Shown piece after piece: positions 11,648 through 22,691 of a stretch of 64,000 nt of DNA. The DNA lies in assembly GCA_963920635.1 (NCBI GenBank), contig OY987301.1, forward strand, positions 55,992,560 through 56,056,559, read 5' to 3'. Under the pieces are notes generated by a model, which saw nothing but the letters and a program-made list of their open reading frames with translations, was not told where the DNA came from and did not search any database. The position numbers and the translations under genes are program-made. This DNA comes from Pseudeuparius sepicola (taxonomy: Eukaryota; Arthropoda; Insecta; Coleoptera; Anthribidae). Positions within the stretch are counted from its first letter, which is position 1; each line of letters begins with the position of its first letter.

Positions 11648-12030
11648 GGTCTGAGGCCGGTAGAGATGTGTCAATCGTGAATGATTCGATCACTTGATTG
11701 ACCGAATCTCAACATATCGAAACGATACAATTATGAAGCAGTCGGTTATTACCGACACTCCACAGTCCACACATCGAATGATCGACGATTGAACGAACTA
11801 AGACCGAACGAACGTTTCGTCTCGTGAATTGTAAAACAGAAACGGCTGATTTAAAACCTCAAGATTGAATTAAGCCAATACCGTACGAGTTTACAGGCAT
11901 GCTCCTGACTAGGTACCTACTATGACTGAAGTGATTGAAATGAACGATTGATTGAAATGATTCGATCTTTTTTTAAATCGGTTACTGATCGATTCGGTCG
12001 TAGTAAAATGAACGAATTACCCATCTCTAC
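11648..12030. mobile_element. hAT-like MITE inside the ISL2EU element
   Basis: The ends carry the inverted motif TAGAGATGTGTCAATCG (from 11661) and its mirror ending ACCCATCTCTAC (12030). CCAGGTCA occurs at 11640-11647 and again at 12031-12038, a candidate 8-bp duplication as made by hAT transposases. On the left, 13 extra bases lie between the duplication and the motif. The interior is rich in GATTCGATC- and GATCGATT-like strings and has no coding capacity. Confidence 0.55.
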
Positions 12031-12244
12031 CCAGGTCATTTTATTTGACGGAAGACGAAGAGGGGAGAAGGCGACGTTGTCGGTTCTTAAATTAATGCTA
12101 ACTACGTCACAGCCATTCATTACCGTATTAAACTCAATTTTGCAACTAAACTAGCGCGAAAAAATTTTTTTCTTTAGCGTTTCCGGACGTTTAAAGGCGA
12201 TATCTATCCATTGCAAAAATAAAAAAAATGTGGTATACGAGCCC

Positions 12245-12825
12245 ATTCCTCCATCTTTTTTGTTAAAAGCACACAATGAGGCACCATCAAATATATGACA
12301 AATTTCTTGTGGAATAAGACCTTTAAAAATATGAACAGAGAAATCTGCCAAAGAATTTAATAGATTCAAAGATGCTGCACCAAGCTCATTATAAATTAAG
12401 TCCTTCAGATGTTGTAGTCTGAGAGAATCAAGCCCTCCGGATGACCCAGGTTTAAATGAACAAATTGCTTTTCTTATTTCTACAATAGAAATGTCAAAAA
12501 GAAAACTGTTATGTGGTGGATCTGGAAAATGTAGATCTTGATCGGGTTCAGGATGTTTTGACAATAACTTTTCCAAAGTAGCTTCATTTTTTTCCGCTAT
12601 AATATCTTCTGACGTCGGCAACCTAATAGCTCCTTTTATGTCACCTTCAGAAATTTTTGTTTCAAATTTCTTCGCAAAATTACGGGATTTTCCAGGTTTA
12701 AGTGATTTATTTTTCTTGTTCGTGTGTTCTTGATACAAACTTAATAATTTCTCAATAGGTAAAATTTTGTTCTTGAAACAGATATTGTCGTGTTGGGGGA
12801 TGCATAACCTTGGCAAGTAAGACAA
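12245..12825 (-). pseudogene. OTU-RT retroelement, N-terminal RT region
   Basis: The frame encodes the pre-palm and finger region: KISEGDIKGAIRLP, ATLEKLLSKHPEPDQDLHFP, KAICSFKPGSSGGLDSLRLQ and FNKKDGG. It runs into the ISL2EU terminal repeat at 12244. Its continuation is at 9918. The last 30 or so codons of the open frame below 12245 belong to the inserted transposon, not the RT. The block is intact over about 190 codons. Confidence 0.8.
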
Positions 12826-13141
12826 CTCCAGAAAAACAAATATAATTTATTATAAAAAAAAATGGAAAATAAAAGTATAAAAAAGAATAATAAAAATAAA
12901 AGAAATACTTACAATTGCAATTTGAAATTGAAGAGTAACTTAAACCTTGACTTGGACCCTCTTTACACTTGATGTGGGGAGCAACCCCTGCATGGTGCTT
13001 CCCACCAGGCAGGCCACCTTTCCCCGAACACCACTAGCACCCAAGTGTCGAGCCAATTCGTGCTCTCGATACGCGAGGCCACCAATATTGTTTTGTCAGT
13101 AGAATAAATTTATTAATGTTTGTCCTAATTAAAAATCTCAT
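12826..13141. other. Unexplained insert within the retroelement
   Basis: This stretch separates two blocks of the same retroelement protein and resembles neither. Its outer parts are A/T-rich. The centre (about 12955-13085) is markedly GC-rich, and on the minus strand it contains GGTGGCCTCGCGTATCGAG and GGTGTTCGGGGAAAGG. It may be a short interspersed element or old LTR piece. I see no convincing polymerase III boxes and no tRNA fold. Confidence 0.3.
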
Positions 13142-13590
13142 CTACAGGGGGATTGTAATTTTCACGACAATATTAAGGTTGTTTTTCACAAGAGTGGCCA
13201 ATGAAGAATTCTTACAAGATCTTGATTTTATAGGAAGACTTAGCACAGCATATGGAAATATAAATAGAGAAATCCAAGAAGAAAGGTCATTTCTTGAAAT
13301 ACACTTATTGATTAAGGAGGTAAGTTCTTCAGCTACACACGCTCTAGCTCCTTTTGGAATTCTCTTTAAAACCAAAACTGTAGATTTTAATTTAGAAAAT
13401 TGTTTAACAAGAAGAGATATATCTAGTAAGGAGTCTTCTCGAACCTTAGAATTTTTGCTTTCTAAATCATTCTTCATCTCAAATAAAGTCTGGGTATTTT
13501 CGAAACTTATAGAACCATTTGACCGATTTATTCGATGTATTTTTGAGACATGAATTTTTAAACCATGTTCACTTTTAAAAAATCTTTAAC
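13142..13590 (-). pseudogene. OTU-RT retroelement, C2H2 finger and conserved N-terminal domain
   Basis: One frame, broken by a single TAA at about 13586, first gives a C2H2 finger: CSAC, RFF, GLKIHVSKIH. This finger type sits ahead of the RT in several RLE-type LINEs. Next comes RIPKGARACVAEELTSLI and SWISLFIFPYAVLSLP, a block I know from related insect retroelement proteins immediately before the RT. The order on the minus strand (OTU, finger, this block, RT) supports one polyprotein. Confidence 0.65.
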
Positions 13591-14028
13591 AAGCGCTGCA
13601 ACAATGATGCTGTGCTTCTATCTTCGACGGTAGTGAACTTACTTTTGTTAAAAGATCAAAATGACCTGCGCATGGATCACCAGAAAATAAGAGATTGATT
13701 GAATTTTGAAATTTCTTTGTAGATAAAATTAAAGGAGATTCCATTGGATTAAAAATTTCTTCGGGTATTTGATTCTTTGTTATACAATATACGTTAATAT
13801 TTGTCTTGTATATTTCTGAGATTTCAAACAATAATTGGATTTATTAAGATCGAAATCTAATATAAAATTTTTAAAAATTTCCCAGTTAGAGTAGATATAG
13901 TCGACTGATTCATGTCTAATATTATTATAATTATTCTCTGTTTGGTATAAATATAAACTTCCGGCTCTAAACAAGCGATTCCCATCTCCAATAATTTTCG
14001 ATATTTTAAAGGTAAATTTTTCCATCAA
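13586..14028 (-). pseudogene. OTU-like cysteine protease domain of the retroelement
   Basis: Two overlapping frames give the OTU family core. IIGDGNRLFRAGSLYLYQTE is the catalytic loop (normally GDGNCLF). IRHESVDYIYSNWEIFKNFI is the helical region. EIYKTNINVYCI and GHFDLL follow, the latter with the catalytic His. The catalytic Cys codon reads CGC (Arg), one transition away from TGC. A frameshift near 13830 splits the domain. OTU enzymes cleave ubiquitin or polyproteins. In a retroelement the domain may process the polyprotein or counter host degradation (inference). A further minus-strand frame at 14160-14348 with a CxxC may be its upstream part. Confidence 0.7.
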
Positions 14029-14039
14029 AACTGTCAGAT

Positions 14040-16870
14040 TGCAATTTTAGGATATTATGTCAAAAATCTTCATTATTCTAAATCCATTTTAACAGCCATA
14101 TTTGTGTGTTCGCAGTATCCAATAAGTTCTTGAGGTCCTGGTATTTCTTATTAACGAAATTAATATAGTTGTATCAAATAATTGTTACTATTTTTATAGA
14201 AAAAGCTTTGTAGAACAGGAGTAAAATAATAATAAGGTGTTGTATTGTTTAAACTTTTTTTTTTAAATATTTTTGAATATAAATCATAACAAACGTTACA
14301 TGTCAGGATTTTTGTTCTTATTTCTTCGATTTTCTGCGAATGCTGCAAATAGGTTTAGTATAAAATAGGTTTAGTATAAAATTTGGAAATTAAATATTCC
14401 AAAAACGCTAAAAGATAATGTTATAAAGTTTCATGCCCTCTTAACCGTAATGACGATTAGATTTCAAACAACTAAAAACAACATGTATATGGGTGCTCCC
14501 TATAAAAAAAAGGTATTTTTGGTTTGATCTGCCTTTAATAAATGCCCTGCATATTCATAATATAGGACATGAAAACTGTTTCTAATAAGCTAAAACTATC
14601 GTTTGAATTTTGTTTATCTGTTACCTAATTTCCCCGTTTAATAAGTGGCCGGTGGGAGGTTGGTCGCCGGAAGGAAGGGTTGGTAGCCTCCTTACCGTTC
14701 GAAGTAACAAGAAAGGGGATTGGTATTTAGACTGCCCGAGGGGCCGAAAGTGGCTCGGACACTACCCGACTTGAGTTGTCTCAAGGGTGGTTCGGTGGGT
14801 AGTCACACTACTGTTTCTCTCTAATATAAACTTCAATAAAAGGCACGACTGTCTCGTTTTACTTTACTTTAATGAATCAATAAATAATGAATATCTCAAA
14901 TGGCCACAATATTTGGCTTCAAAAACTTACTAGTAAATCGCTGCCTCAGGGATAAGTATGGTAAATAACCCTTACTTTAATGTAACTCAAAAACATGTAA
15001 TAATAAAGAAGTGATCACTCCCTAACAATATGGTCACGCCAATGCGCGAGCAGAAACGTTTGTAAGGTTATTACCCTGCTAAATTACCTCTATTTTATAC
15101 CGTCGAGCAACAATTAATTTACTAAATTGAGAAATGTTCAACAATAACGTAAAACTAGAATAGACAATATACTGTGCGCTTATATCTAAAACAAATGGAG
15201 TGGACAACAAGATTAATATTAAGTGGCTTATCTGAATCCTTCCTGTGGTGATTTCCGAGTGGTACGTCACGATTGTAGTAATCTCCAAAAGCTCGAAGTA
15301 GTTCCAACAACAACAACAAAATGGTTCATGAGGTACCCTGATGAAGGCACCCTAGCCTACACCGTAATGGACTCCAAAATGACCTGATCGGCAGACCTGG
15401 TTTTGAACTGCCCCTGTCTCCTGTTCCAACGTCTGACGGGGAAACTTGAAGTCTCCCACAGAATAGCCCTAAAAAAAGACTTGGGTCCACCTCGAGTCCC
15501 AAGTTGATTCCCACTGAATTACTCACAATGTTGTTGAGTGGCTAAAAGGTAGCTCCTTGATGTAGGAGACAGACGCCCAAAATCTATGCTATAAAGGAGA
15601 AAATCCCATTAGAACACTTCAACTTTCCTCAACCACAAAATGGCGTCTTACCTGACACGGGGAAAATCGCTAACGAATCCGAAAAACTCGCAATAACCGA
15701 CGAACGCAAACTCCAAAAACATACGCAAAAACTCCACAACGAACGCTGGACGGCAATGTTTACGGCACATTAAATCCCGAAACTTATGAACCCTTTTTAC
15801 GCAACACAATCCAAACGTTTCTAAAGTACACTGTTAAATAATCGAAATTAAAATAGGGCACAAATCAATATGTCAAAATGGCACAAATTCATAAACTATG
15901 GCATAAAATGACAACATTCAGATGAAGGGTACAAAAATTGAAAAAGATTCCTAAATAGCATACAAATTAATTGACCTCACTGTATAACATTGATTACCCT
16001 CGCAGTACAGAATTGGTATAAACTGTAGATCAAAATTACTCAAATTTAAGGCATAAAATATTTCAAAATAAAGGACAATTATCCTGAAATCAACAGCAAA
16101 ATAAAATGGATCAAAATAAATTTCCAAAACCTATTTAAAATCCCCCATAAAAGTTAGAAAATTAATTCAGTTCAGATAAAAGCACAATAATTTCAATTTC
16201 CATAAAAAAATAGATTCAAAATTCGAAGTAAAAAGACAAAAAATAAAAAGGCAAAGCAAACATAAAAGATTCAAAACAAAAATAACTTACTCTTTGGTCA
16301 GTCCAAACTTACTCAGGTGCTTAGGTGAATATGTCTTTCTCGGTGAGTTTCCTATAGGGTTCCCTTGCTTTCATAACTTTTTCTATAGGTTGAATCCTCA
16401 TCGGGCTTCTAAACACCTGTCCGCAAAGCTGGTCTGCGACGGTCGACGTCACTAAGTACTTTTAACCAGTAAAATTTAGTTTTGATCGGTTTTTAGCTAA
16501 TATTTTCGGCTCGGCTCCCAGCCGTACCTCCGTAAAATGTGGATAATTTTTAATTCTATAAATCTCTGGATATGTGGGCCCTCATGGGGATACTATAGAA
16601 TACCATGAAATTAAAACTTCTGGCTTGGGCGCTCGTCGGGGCAATACATTAGCTTGACATTTAGGTTACAATTTCCACGTTTGATACTTGCACATTAAGT
16701 CGCTATTTGTCAAATTTTGAGGGTAGAAGAATAAATAAGAAGTTCACATAACCAACAAAATGAATGGTTACCTTACAAAAATCCAGACTTTGTAAATTAT
16801 TTAGTTACGAATGTACATGCCGCGCCATCTATTGGCAAGTATAATAAAAGATTTTTTTGTCTAGAAATGT
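14040..16870. other. No gene recognised; possible old LTR pieces
   Basis: A GC-rich block at about 14645-14815 followed by TTCAATAAAAGG near 14832 looks like an LTR with a polyadenylation signal, but no partner was found. A (CAA)n run lies at about 15305-15320. 15600-16300 is A-rich with no open frame. Nothing else can be supported. Confidence 0.4.
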
Positions 16871-16871
16871 A

Positions 16872-17250
16872 GATCAAATCAAATCAAATCAAAGTTTATT
16901 AATGTCATAATTATAAAATTTTACACAAGTCAGGACACATGATTATATGTTTACATGCTTACTTTATAAGTTATCAACTAAAACTATCGTCTAAATTATC
17001 AACTAACAACAGTATAATATCCCTATGTACAAATCCAAAGTCCAGAAACTCAGTATTAAAGGTACAAAAACACAAAAAAAAAGAAAAAACAAGAAATATA
17101 TATGTGAAAAGGAAATGAGACGATTCAAAAACATACAAGGAGCGCATCAGGCAGACATGACTACCATCAAAGAAAACGGTACTACGCATAGAAGAACCAT
17201 CCTTATGGGCGACCTTGAATCACATCGAGACGTCGACGCGCTAGAAAGCA
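16872..17250 (-). repeat. LINE 3' end with (TTTGA)n tail
   Basis: Plus-strand ATCAAATCAAATCAAATCAAA at 16872-16893 followed by TTTATT is, on the minus strand, AATAAA and then a TTTGA-type microsatellite tail, a common LINE terminus in insects. The body up to about 17250 has no recognisable protein. The 5' border is not visible. A similar tail occurs at 21124-21140 inside the transposon at 20568-22167. Confidence 0.4.
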
Positions 17251-17383
17251 AATAAAATACGGATATATTTCAGTTCGCGGGACCACTCCGAGACGAAATG
17301 AAGCGCGACGTTGCCGATTTCGCCAGTTAAAAAGCCAGATTAAAGAAAATCTAACTTATATAAAAGAAAATAGTTGCGTATGC

Positions 17384-17445
17384 GTAGTAGCAAAGAAAAT
17401 AGTACTACACTATGTTCTTTGGTAGTAGTATTTTCTTTGCTGATT
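17384..17445. repeat. Inverted pair of LINE 3'-terminal pieces
   Basis: GTAGCAAAGAAAATAGTACTAC at 17388 and its near-mirror GTAGTAGTATTTTCTTTGCT ending at about 17441 form a short hairpin. The same sequence occurs at the end of the minus-strand LINE at 24621-26830 (near 24645-24675), so both arms may be copies of that LINE's 3' tip. Confidence 0.4.
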
Positions 17446-18697
17446 GGACTCGTGAGTCCTTCGTGAATGGTTTGGAAGGAAGTAGGCAATAATACTGAAC
17501 AAAAACTTTTATTACATCAAACTGGAATCAATTTAACATAAAACTAACATGAAGCATATCTACAGGTTTGTTTTATAACTAAATAAGATATTTTGGAGAG
17601 AGAAAGTAATATTAAAAAATGCGTTTCCAACATTACCTACATTTTTACTAAAGATATTTTTGTGCGTACAAGGTATTTCATAAAACTGATCCTATCATGC
17701 AGTGCAATGGACTGTCAGAGAGTCCCTGACAAAAGGAATGGAACAATATACACAGTGTCCTCCAAAAATTTCGCATTATTTATTTTTAAATTTAACTTTG
17801 GGGCTAACTTTTGCTTTAAAAATGATGAAAAATATCTCACTCAAACGTGGTCACGTGAAATGAAATCGCTAAAAGTGGGTTTATTTATCAAAATTTCAAA
17901 AAGATTTACTTGTAAAAAATGTTTCTTTTTAAATTTTACATAAGTATGAAAAATTTTAAGGCCATCATAAAAGATTTATTTTTTGCCATTTATTAATAGA
18001 AGATATTGATGAAATTTCTGAAATTTAAAAAACCGGTAACTTCCTAAAAACTACCTTATATCACTCAGTTTATGATTTTATTAACTTTTTATTACTAAAT
18101 ATCAATAAAAATATGTCTATTTTAAAAGAAAATTATATTAACGCTTTAAGGTTTTTTTTGATAAAAAAACAGCAAATTTTCCAGTACTCAAATTGATGAC
18201 AAAATAATAATAAATCAAAATATCATCAAACTATTTCTCGTATCTAACCAAAATTCACCACTTTTTATGGCTAAAATTCAAAATTTTAGATGAAAGGAAA
18301 TTTTTTTGTAAAAAGATGAAGATACACGAAATACCTAGTTTGATGACATTTTAATTTATTATTATTTTGGCATCAATTTAGTACAGGAAAATATAGTAGA
18401 AATAAATTTATATCCTAAATTTTGAAGGTACAACTTGGTATCAAACATAGTTTATATCGATTAGGGACCATATTAGCCAATTTTTCAGTTCATAAAAATT
18501 AAGTGAAAATTCATAATATTTCAAATATAAACCTATTTAGTAAAATTTGTTTGTATATAAAATAGCAGAAAAATTTTTAAAACCTTGGAGTACCTACCAA
18601 CTTAATAATCAATGTTTTTTTTTAATTTTTTCTACTATTTTAAACAGTTCGTATCGACTTATACCTACGTCAAAGACCAATCTATCATCTATCTATA
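17446..18697. other. No gene recognised
   Basis: The stretch is AT-rich with long A and T runs. The frame at 17593-17943 is low in complexity and unlike any family I know. No inverted repeats or coding motifs were found. Confidence 0.4.
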
Positions 18698-19528
18698 CAG
18701 GGTGTCTACTGACGGAGGGCCACTTGGAAATATCTCGACAAATATGCATTTTTCGGAGAACTTTATTTGAAAAAAAAAATTTCCTTTTTGATGGCCCAAC
18801 TTTGTGTAAAAACAAATTCGAGATCCAAGGCCTACTTTCCGAGAAATTTTTGAAAAACCCGAAAATTGCCGAAACTTCTTTGGCATGTAACTTTTTTATT
18901 TCAAGAGTTATCGAGAATGTTTCTGAATAGAATCTGTAGGCAAAATTGATTACTTTAAGCCTGCTTTATCATAACTTGGAAAAATGCCGCGGTTTAGGGG
19001 GTGCTCTCTTAGCGCTTAAAAAAAAGTTACTCAATTATAGCAGGCCATGGCGTCAAAAAACTACCTATTTTATGCACTTTCGATCGATCGATATATCACA
19101 AGCGCTACATATCCCTTGCGTTAGCCTGATTTACAATTTTTTTAGAAAAAAAAAATTAAAATTTAGATGTCTTGGAAAAAAGCTTACAAAGTTCATTTAA
19201 AGAAACTACAGCTATCCATTTAATTAATTTCACAACACATTACATTGCAAATCTTTTGTCGAAATGAAATTTGTTGCGAGAAATCTGCATCTCCCACATT
19301 TTTGAAATTTTCTAGTATGCCTTGAAAAACAATAGCAAGCAGCTTCTGTCAGTCAATCAATTGGATCTTTCAAACATTAATAGAAGTTGAAAGAATCGAT
19401 TCAAGAAATAGGTACTTGTATAAAATTAGCATGGCATTTTCAAACGAAGACAAATTCAAATAAAGTTTTCCGAAAAATGCATATTTGTCGAGATATTTCC
19501 AAGTGGCCCTCCGTCAGTAGACACCCTG
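18698..19528. mobile_element. 831-bp MITE with CAGGGTGTCTACTGACGG ends
   Basis: The terminal inverted repeats start CAGGGTGTCTACTGACGG at 18698 and end with the mirror at 19528. They pair over about 75 bp (through AAATATGCATTTTTCGG). TA flanks both ends (18696-18697 and 19529-19530). The interior has no transposase. A partial relative, AGGGTGTCTATTGACGGAAG, lies at 22569-22620. Confidence 0.85.
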
Positions 19529-20364
19529 TATATCATTCTATTCTATCTATCTATCATTTTTTAAACAATAATGCTAATGTACACATTGGAAGGGAAGTTT
19601 TGAGAAGAATGCAAATATTGAATCAAAATTGAAAAAAAATCCGTACTATGAACTGCTGAAAATTTCAAATTTTTATTTCAAAAACTGCGGAAAGGACAGA
19701 GAAGAACTTCCTCTTCTTTAGGTATATTTCAGTGTAGAAAAGAATGACAAACTATTGATAATTAGTGTTTTTTCGCGAAGTGAAATAGATAACAAAATTG
19801 TAGGTTTGAGCAAATAAACGTAATTTTTTTGTCGCTGCTTATTGATGTGACGAAATGAATGTACCTAACGTTTATTATTCGTTTCGTAAGTTTTTAATTT
19901 TTTGGCTATATTTTTTCTTACTACATTTATACCATTTGCAAAATTTATATAAATTGGTTTTCACCAAGTGTCCAATGAAAAAACCTTGTGCTGGTAGCAC
20001 TGGTCTTCTTTATTGCCCAACCAATGCATATTTTGTGTTAAGAGTTGATTTGTAATCTTTAAACCAATGAATTCACGATCTTTATACTTATCAAAATAAC
20101 GTTTAAAAAGCAAGTACGCACGTTCAACTACAACTGTAATTTCTTCCGAAGGTACAACCAAAGTTAGTTTGTTGCTGCCACCATAATTTTTGTTTAACAG
20201 GAATAATTGCTTTGGATCTGACATGTTTAAACTCGAATTTTAAAATGATTGTAAACATTTTGTACACTGAAATTTGTCCTTAACTTTTTTGACAAGATAT
20301 CCCGCATAATAAGTTATTACAAAATTTTTTGTATTTCTTATTTTAATGAATTATTAAGAATTAT
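19529..20364. other. No recognised element; one unassigned minus-strand ORF
   Basis: A minus-strand frame at 19961-20224 (87 codons, starting MSDPKQLFLLNKNYGG) has ordinary amino-acid composition, with a VVVERAYLLFKRYF stretch, and could be a relic exon. No family is recognised. The rest is AT-rich. Confidence 0.25.
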
Positions 20365-20567
20365 CGAAATCGGTCCAATATTAAATTCTATCCCCTATTT
20401 GTCCACCCTTAGGATTGAAATTTTTCTCTTCAAATTTAAATGTGAGGTACCTTTCCTTTCTAATAAAATAAGAATCATCCAAATCGGTCCAATGTGAACT
20501 TTCATCCCCTATTTATCTACCCTTAGGGGTGGAATTTTTTCTTTAAATTTAAAGGGGAATGGGAATT
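20365..20567. repeat. Degenerate tandem repeat of about 117 bp
   Basis: ATCGGTCCAATATTAAATTCT with CCCCTATTTGTCCACCCTTAGG recurs about 117 bp later as ATCGGTCCAATGTGAACTTTC with CCCCTATTTATCTACCCTTAGG. Two copies are clear, with perhaps part of a third upstream. The array directly abuts the truncated left end of the next transposon. Confidence 0.5.
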
Positions 20568-22167
20568 TTTTTTGATACAAAGGTCTTCAAAATGCGCAAC
20601 TTTATACGTGAACACATTTGTCAAATTGCAATTCCAGGGCCGGCTAAGATTTTTTTTAAACCCCGATTTTCACAAAATCTATTTAGGCATTTTTTATTTA
20701 AAATCTGACCATTCAGCGTTAATTAGGACCCTCTAAAACCCTTAAGTTCAAAATTTGAACTAAAAATATACAGGGAGTTCGGTTTTACAGCGCCTTAAAG
20801 TTGCGCAAAGTAGTGATTTCGAGGGCCCCTGGAGAGCCAAGCGTGTCATGGAATGATTTTAAAACAATTGAAGAATTAACAAGACCACCCAAAGTATTGA
20901 TGGACGAGACTGCAAGAAAAAATAATACAGGATGTTTTTCTCTACCGCTGCTGAAAGTTCAGACTTTTTTCGAATTTTATTCTGATCAAGTTTGATGTGC
21001 TTTTTGAAACAAAGTTATTAATAAGTTTTTTAGATTTAGTACTCGATTTAAAATATTTTCAAAACAAAAACTAAAAAATTAGTAGACACAAGGAAAATGA
21101 ATTTTTCACATAATTTGTTATTCAAATCAAATAAATTTTATTAACGCTATTGACGATTTACCATTACAAGAAAGAAGAGATCTAATACCTACTACAATTA
21201 GACGGTGCGCCTATCCATGGAACTTGCGCTGTTGTTGAGTGGCTAAATGATAATTTTGAGAACAGGTATTGTTGTTTTACATGCAAGATTTTTTATTCGT
21301 TTAATTATAAATTTTACCACTTGCACATGGATTGGACGAAATAATTTGATTAAATGGCCCCCGCGTTCCCCCGACATTACCTGGATGGATCATTATTTTT
21401 GGGGCACCATAAAAGACAAAGTATATAAAAATCGTCCTAGAAACATAAACGAGCTACAACAAAAAATAATTGAAGCTTGCGATTCCGTAACAATAGATGA
21501 GTTAAGACGAGTTGTTTCTAATAACAAAAAACTTGAAAAATGTCTTACGTTAGAAGGCAGTTATGTTGAAAAAACCCCGATAGTTTAAGATCTAAATATT
21601 TTGTTTGTTATTTTATTGTTAAGATTAAATAAATTTTGTTATTAATAACTTTGTTTCAAAAAGCACATCAAACTTGATCAGAATAAAATTCGAAAAAAGT
21701 CTGAAGTTTCAGCAGCGGTAGAGAAAAATATCCTGTATTATTTTTTCTTGCAGTCCCGTCAATCAATACCTTGGGTGGTCCTGTTAATTCTTCAATTGTT
21801 TTAAAATCATTCCATGGCACGCTTGACTCTCCAGGGGCCCTCGAAATCACTACTTTGCGCAACTTTAAGGCGCTGTAAAACCGAACTCCCCGTATATTTT
21901 TAGTTCAAATTTTGAACTTAAGGGTTTTAGAGGGTCCTATTTAACGCTGTATGGTCAGATTTTAAATAAAAAATGCCTAAAGAGATTTTGTGAAAATCGG
22001 GGTTTAAAAAAAATCTTAGCCGGCCCTGGAATTGCAATTTGACAGATGTGTTCACGTAGAAAATTGCGCATTTTGAAGACCTTTGTATCAAAAAAATTTT
22101 TTTTTTGAAAATATCCCACCAAATCAAGTTTTTATTGATTTGTGTCCACTTAAAAGTGAACACCCTG
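20568..22167. mobile_element. Tc1/mariner-type transposon with 430-bp inverted arms
   Basis: About 430 bp on the left (20568-20999) are mirrored at 21655-22100, including the CCAGGGCCGGCTAAGA block. The right end continues to GAACACCCTG at 22167 with TA after it. On the left the terminal 70-80 bp are missing. A transposase relic lies between the arms. The central part also contains a LINE-tail-like piece near 21124. The arms encode matching short frames (20801-20995 and 21668-21862), which are by-products of the repeat rather than genes. Confidence 0.75.
21201..21588 (+). pseudogene. Tc1/mariner-superfamily transposase relic
   Basis: DGAPIHGTCAVVEWLNDNFE begins the catalytic region (QDGAP-type second Asp). 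After a frame change and about 60 foreign bases the protein continues WIGRNNLIKWPPRSPDIT, MDHYFWGTIKDKVYKNRP and ELQQKIIEACDSV. The WPPRSPD...FWG...VY pattern is typical of a family of insect IS630-Tc1-mariner transposases. The N-terminal DNA-binding domain and first Asp are absent, so this copy cannot be active. Confidence 0.75.
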
Positions 22168-22568
22168 TATTTTTTATTTCAACAAATTTCTTTTAAAACA
22201 AATCCATCCAAACATGATTAGGTACCTACATTTTATTAACAAATATACCTAAAGGTAAAAATATGAGGTTCAAATCAATTACCACAATAACTATCCATCG
22301 TTCACATAATTCCGGATCCTTGTACGGAAATCTAAACAATTTTACCTTGCCCTCTCGTCTACTACAACGACAATTAAAATATTGGCACAAATTTCCAGAC
22401 ATGTTAATTATTTAGCGACAGTTATAATTTAGGTACGTTTTTCTCCAGATAGAACTCTCCAGTGTCAACGATCAAATCGGACTGGGACTGGACGTGCAAC
22501 TCCTTTCCCCTCTCCACTAGGCGGTGTTTTTGTACGTCTAAAGCAAAGACCATAATATTCGCGAATAT

Positions 22569-22620
22569 AGAGGGTGTCTATTGACGGAAGGCCACTCAAG
22601 GATATCTTGACATTTAACAA
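22569..22620 (+). repeat. Fragment of the CAGGGTGTCTACTGACGG MITE family
   Basis: AGGGTGTCTATTGACGGAAG followed by GCCACTC and GATATCTTGACA matches the left end of the element at 18698 with scattered substitutions. No right end is present. Confidence 0.55.
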
Positions 22621-22691
22621 AAAAAAAACTTCCAAACCGCCACTTATTAATATTTAAAAACTTAGCTACCTATTATAAAAAATTGTATATA

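Larger units (their letters stand above)
9919..12244. mobile_element. ISL2EU-type DNA transposon, internally deleted
   Basis: The 2,326-bp insert has perfect 12-bp terminal inverted repeats, GGGCTCGTATAC at 9919-9930 and GTATACGAGCCC at 12233-12244. AT flanks both sides (9917-9918 and 12245-12246). Removing the insert and one AT rejoins the interrupted RT frame at a conserved GGIRP motif, which proves the borders. The minus strand carries a THAP transposase relic. A 2-bp duplication and a THAP transposase fit the ISL2EU group. A GC-rich block at about 10515-10650 and the frame at 10250-10510 are unexplained. The YqaJ partner gene known in some ISL2EU elements was not seen. Confidence 0.8.

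Noticed and set aside
12955..13085. tRNA or tRNA-derived SINE head
   Set aside because: No A-box/B-box pair at proper spacing and no cloverleaf could be drawn by hand.
20801..20995. 64-codon ORF matched by one at 21668-21862 on the other strand
   Set aside because: Both lie in the inverted arms of one transposon, so the match reflects the repeat and not selection on a protein.
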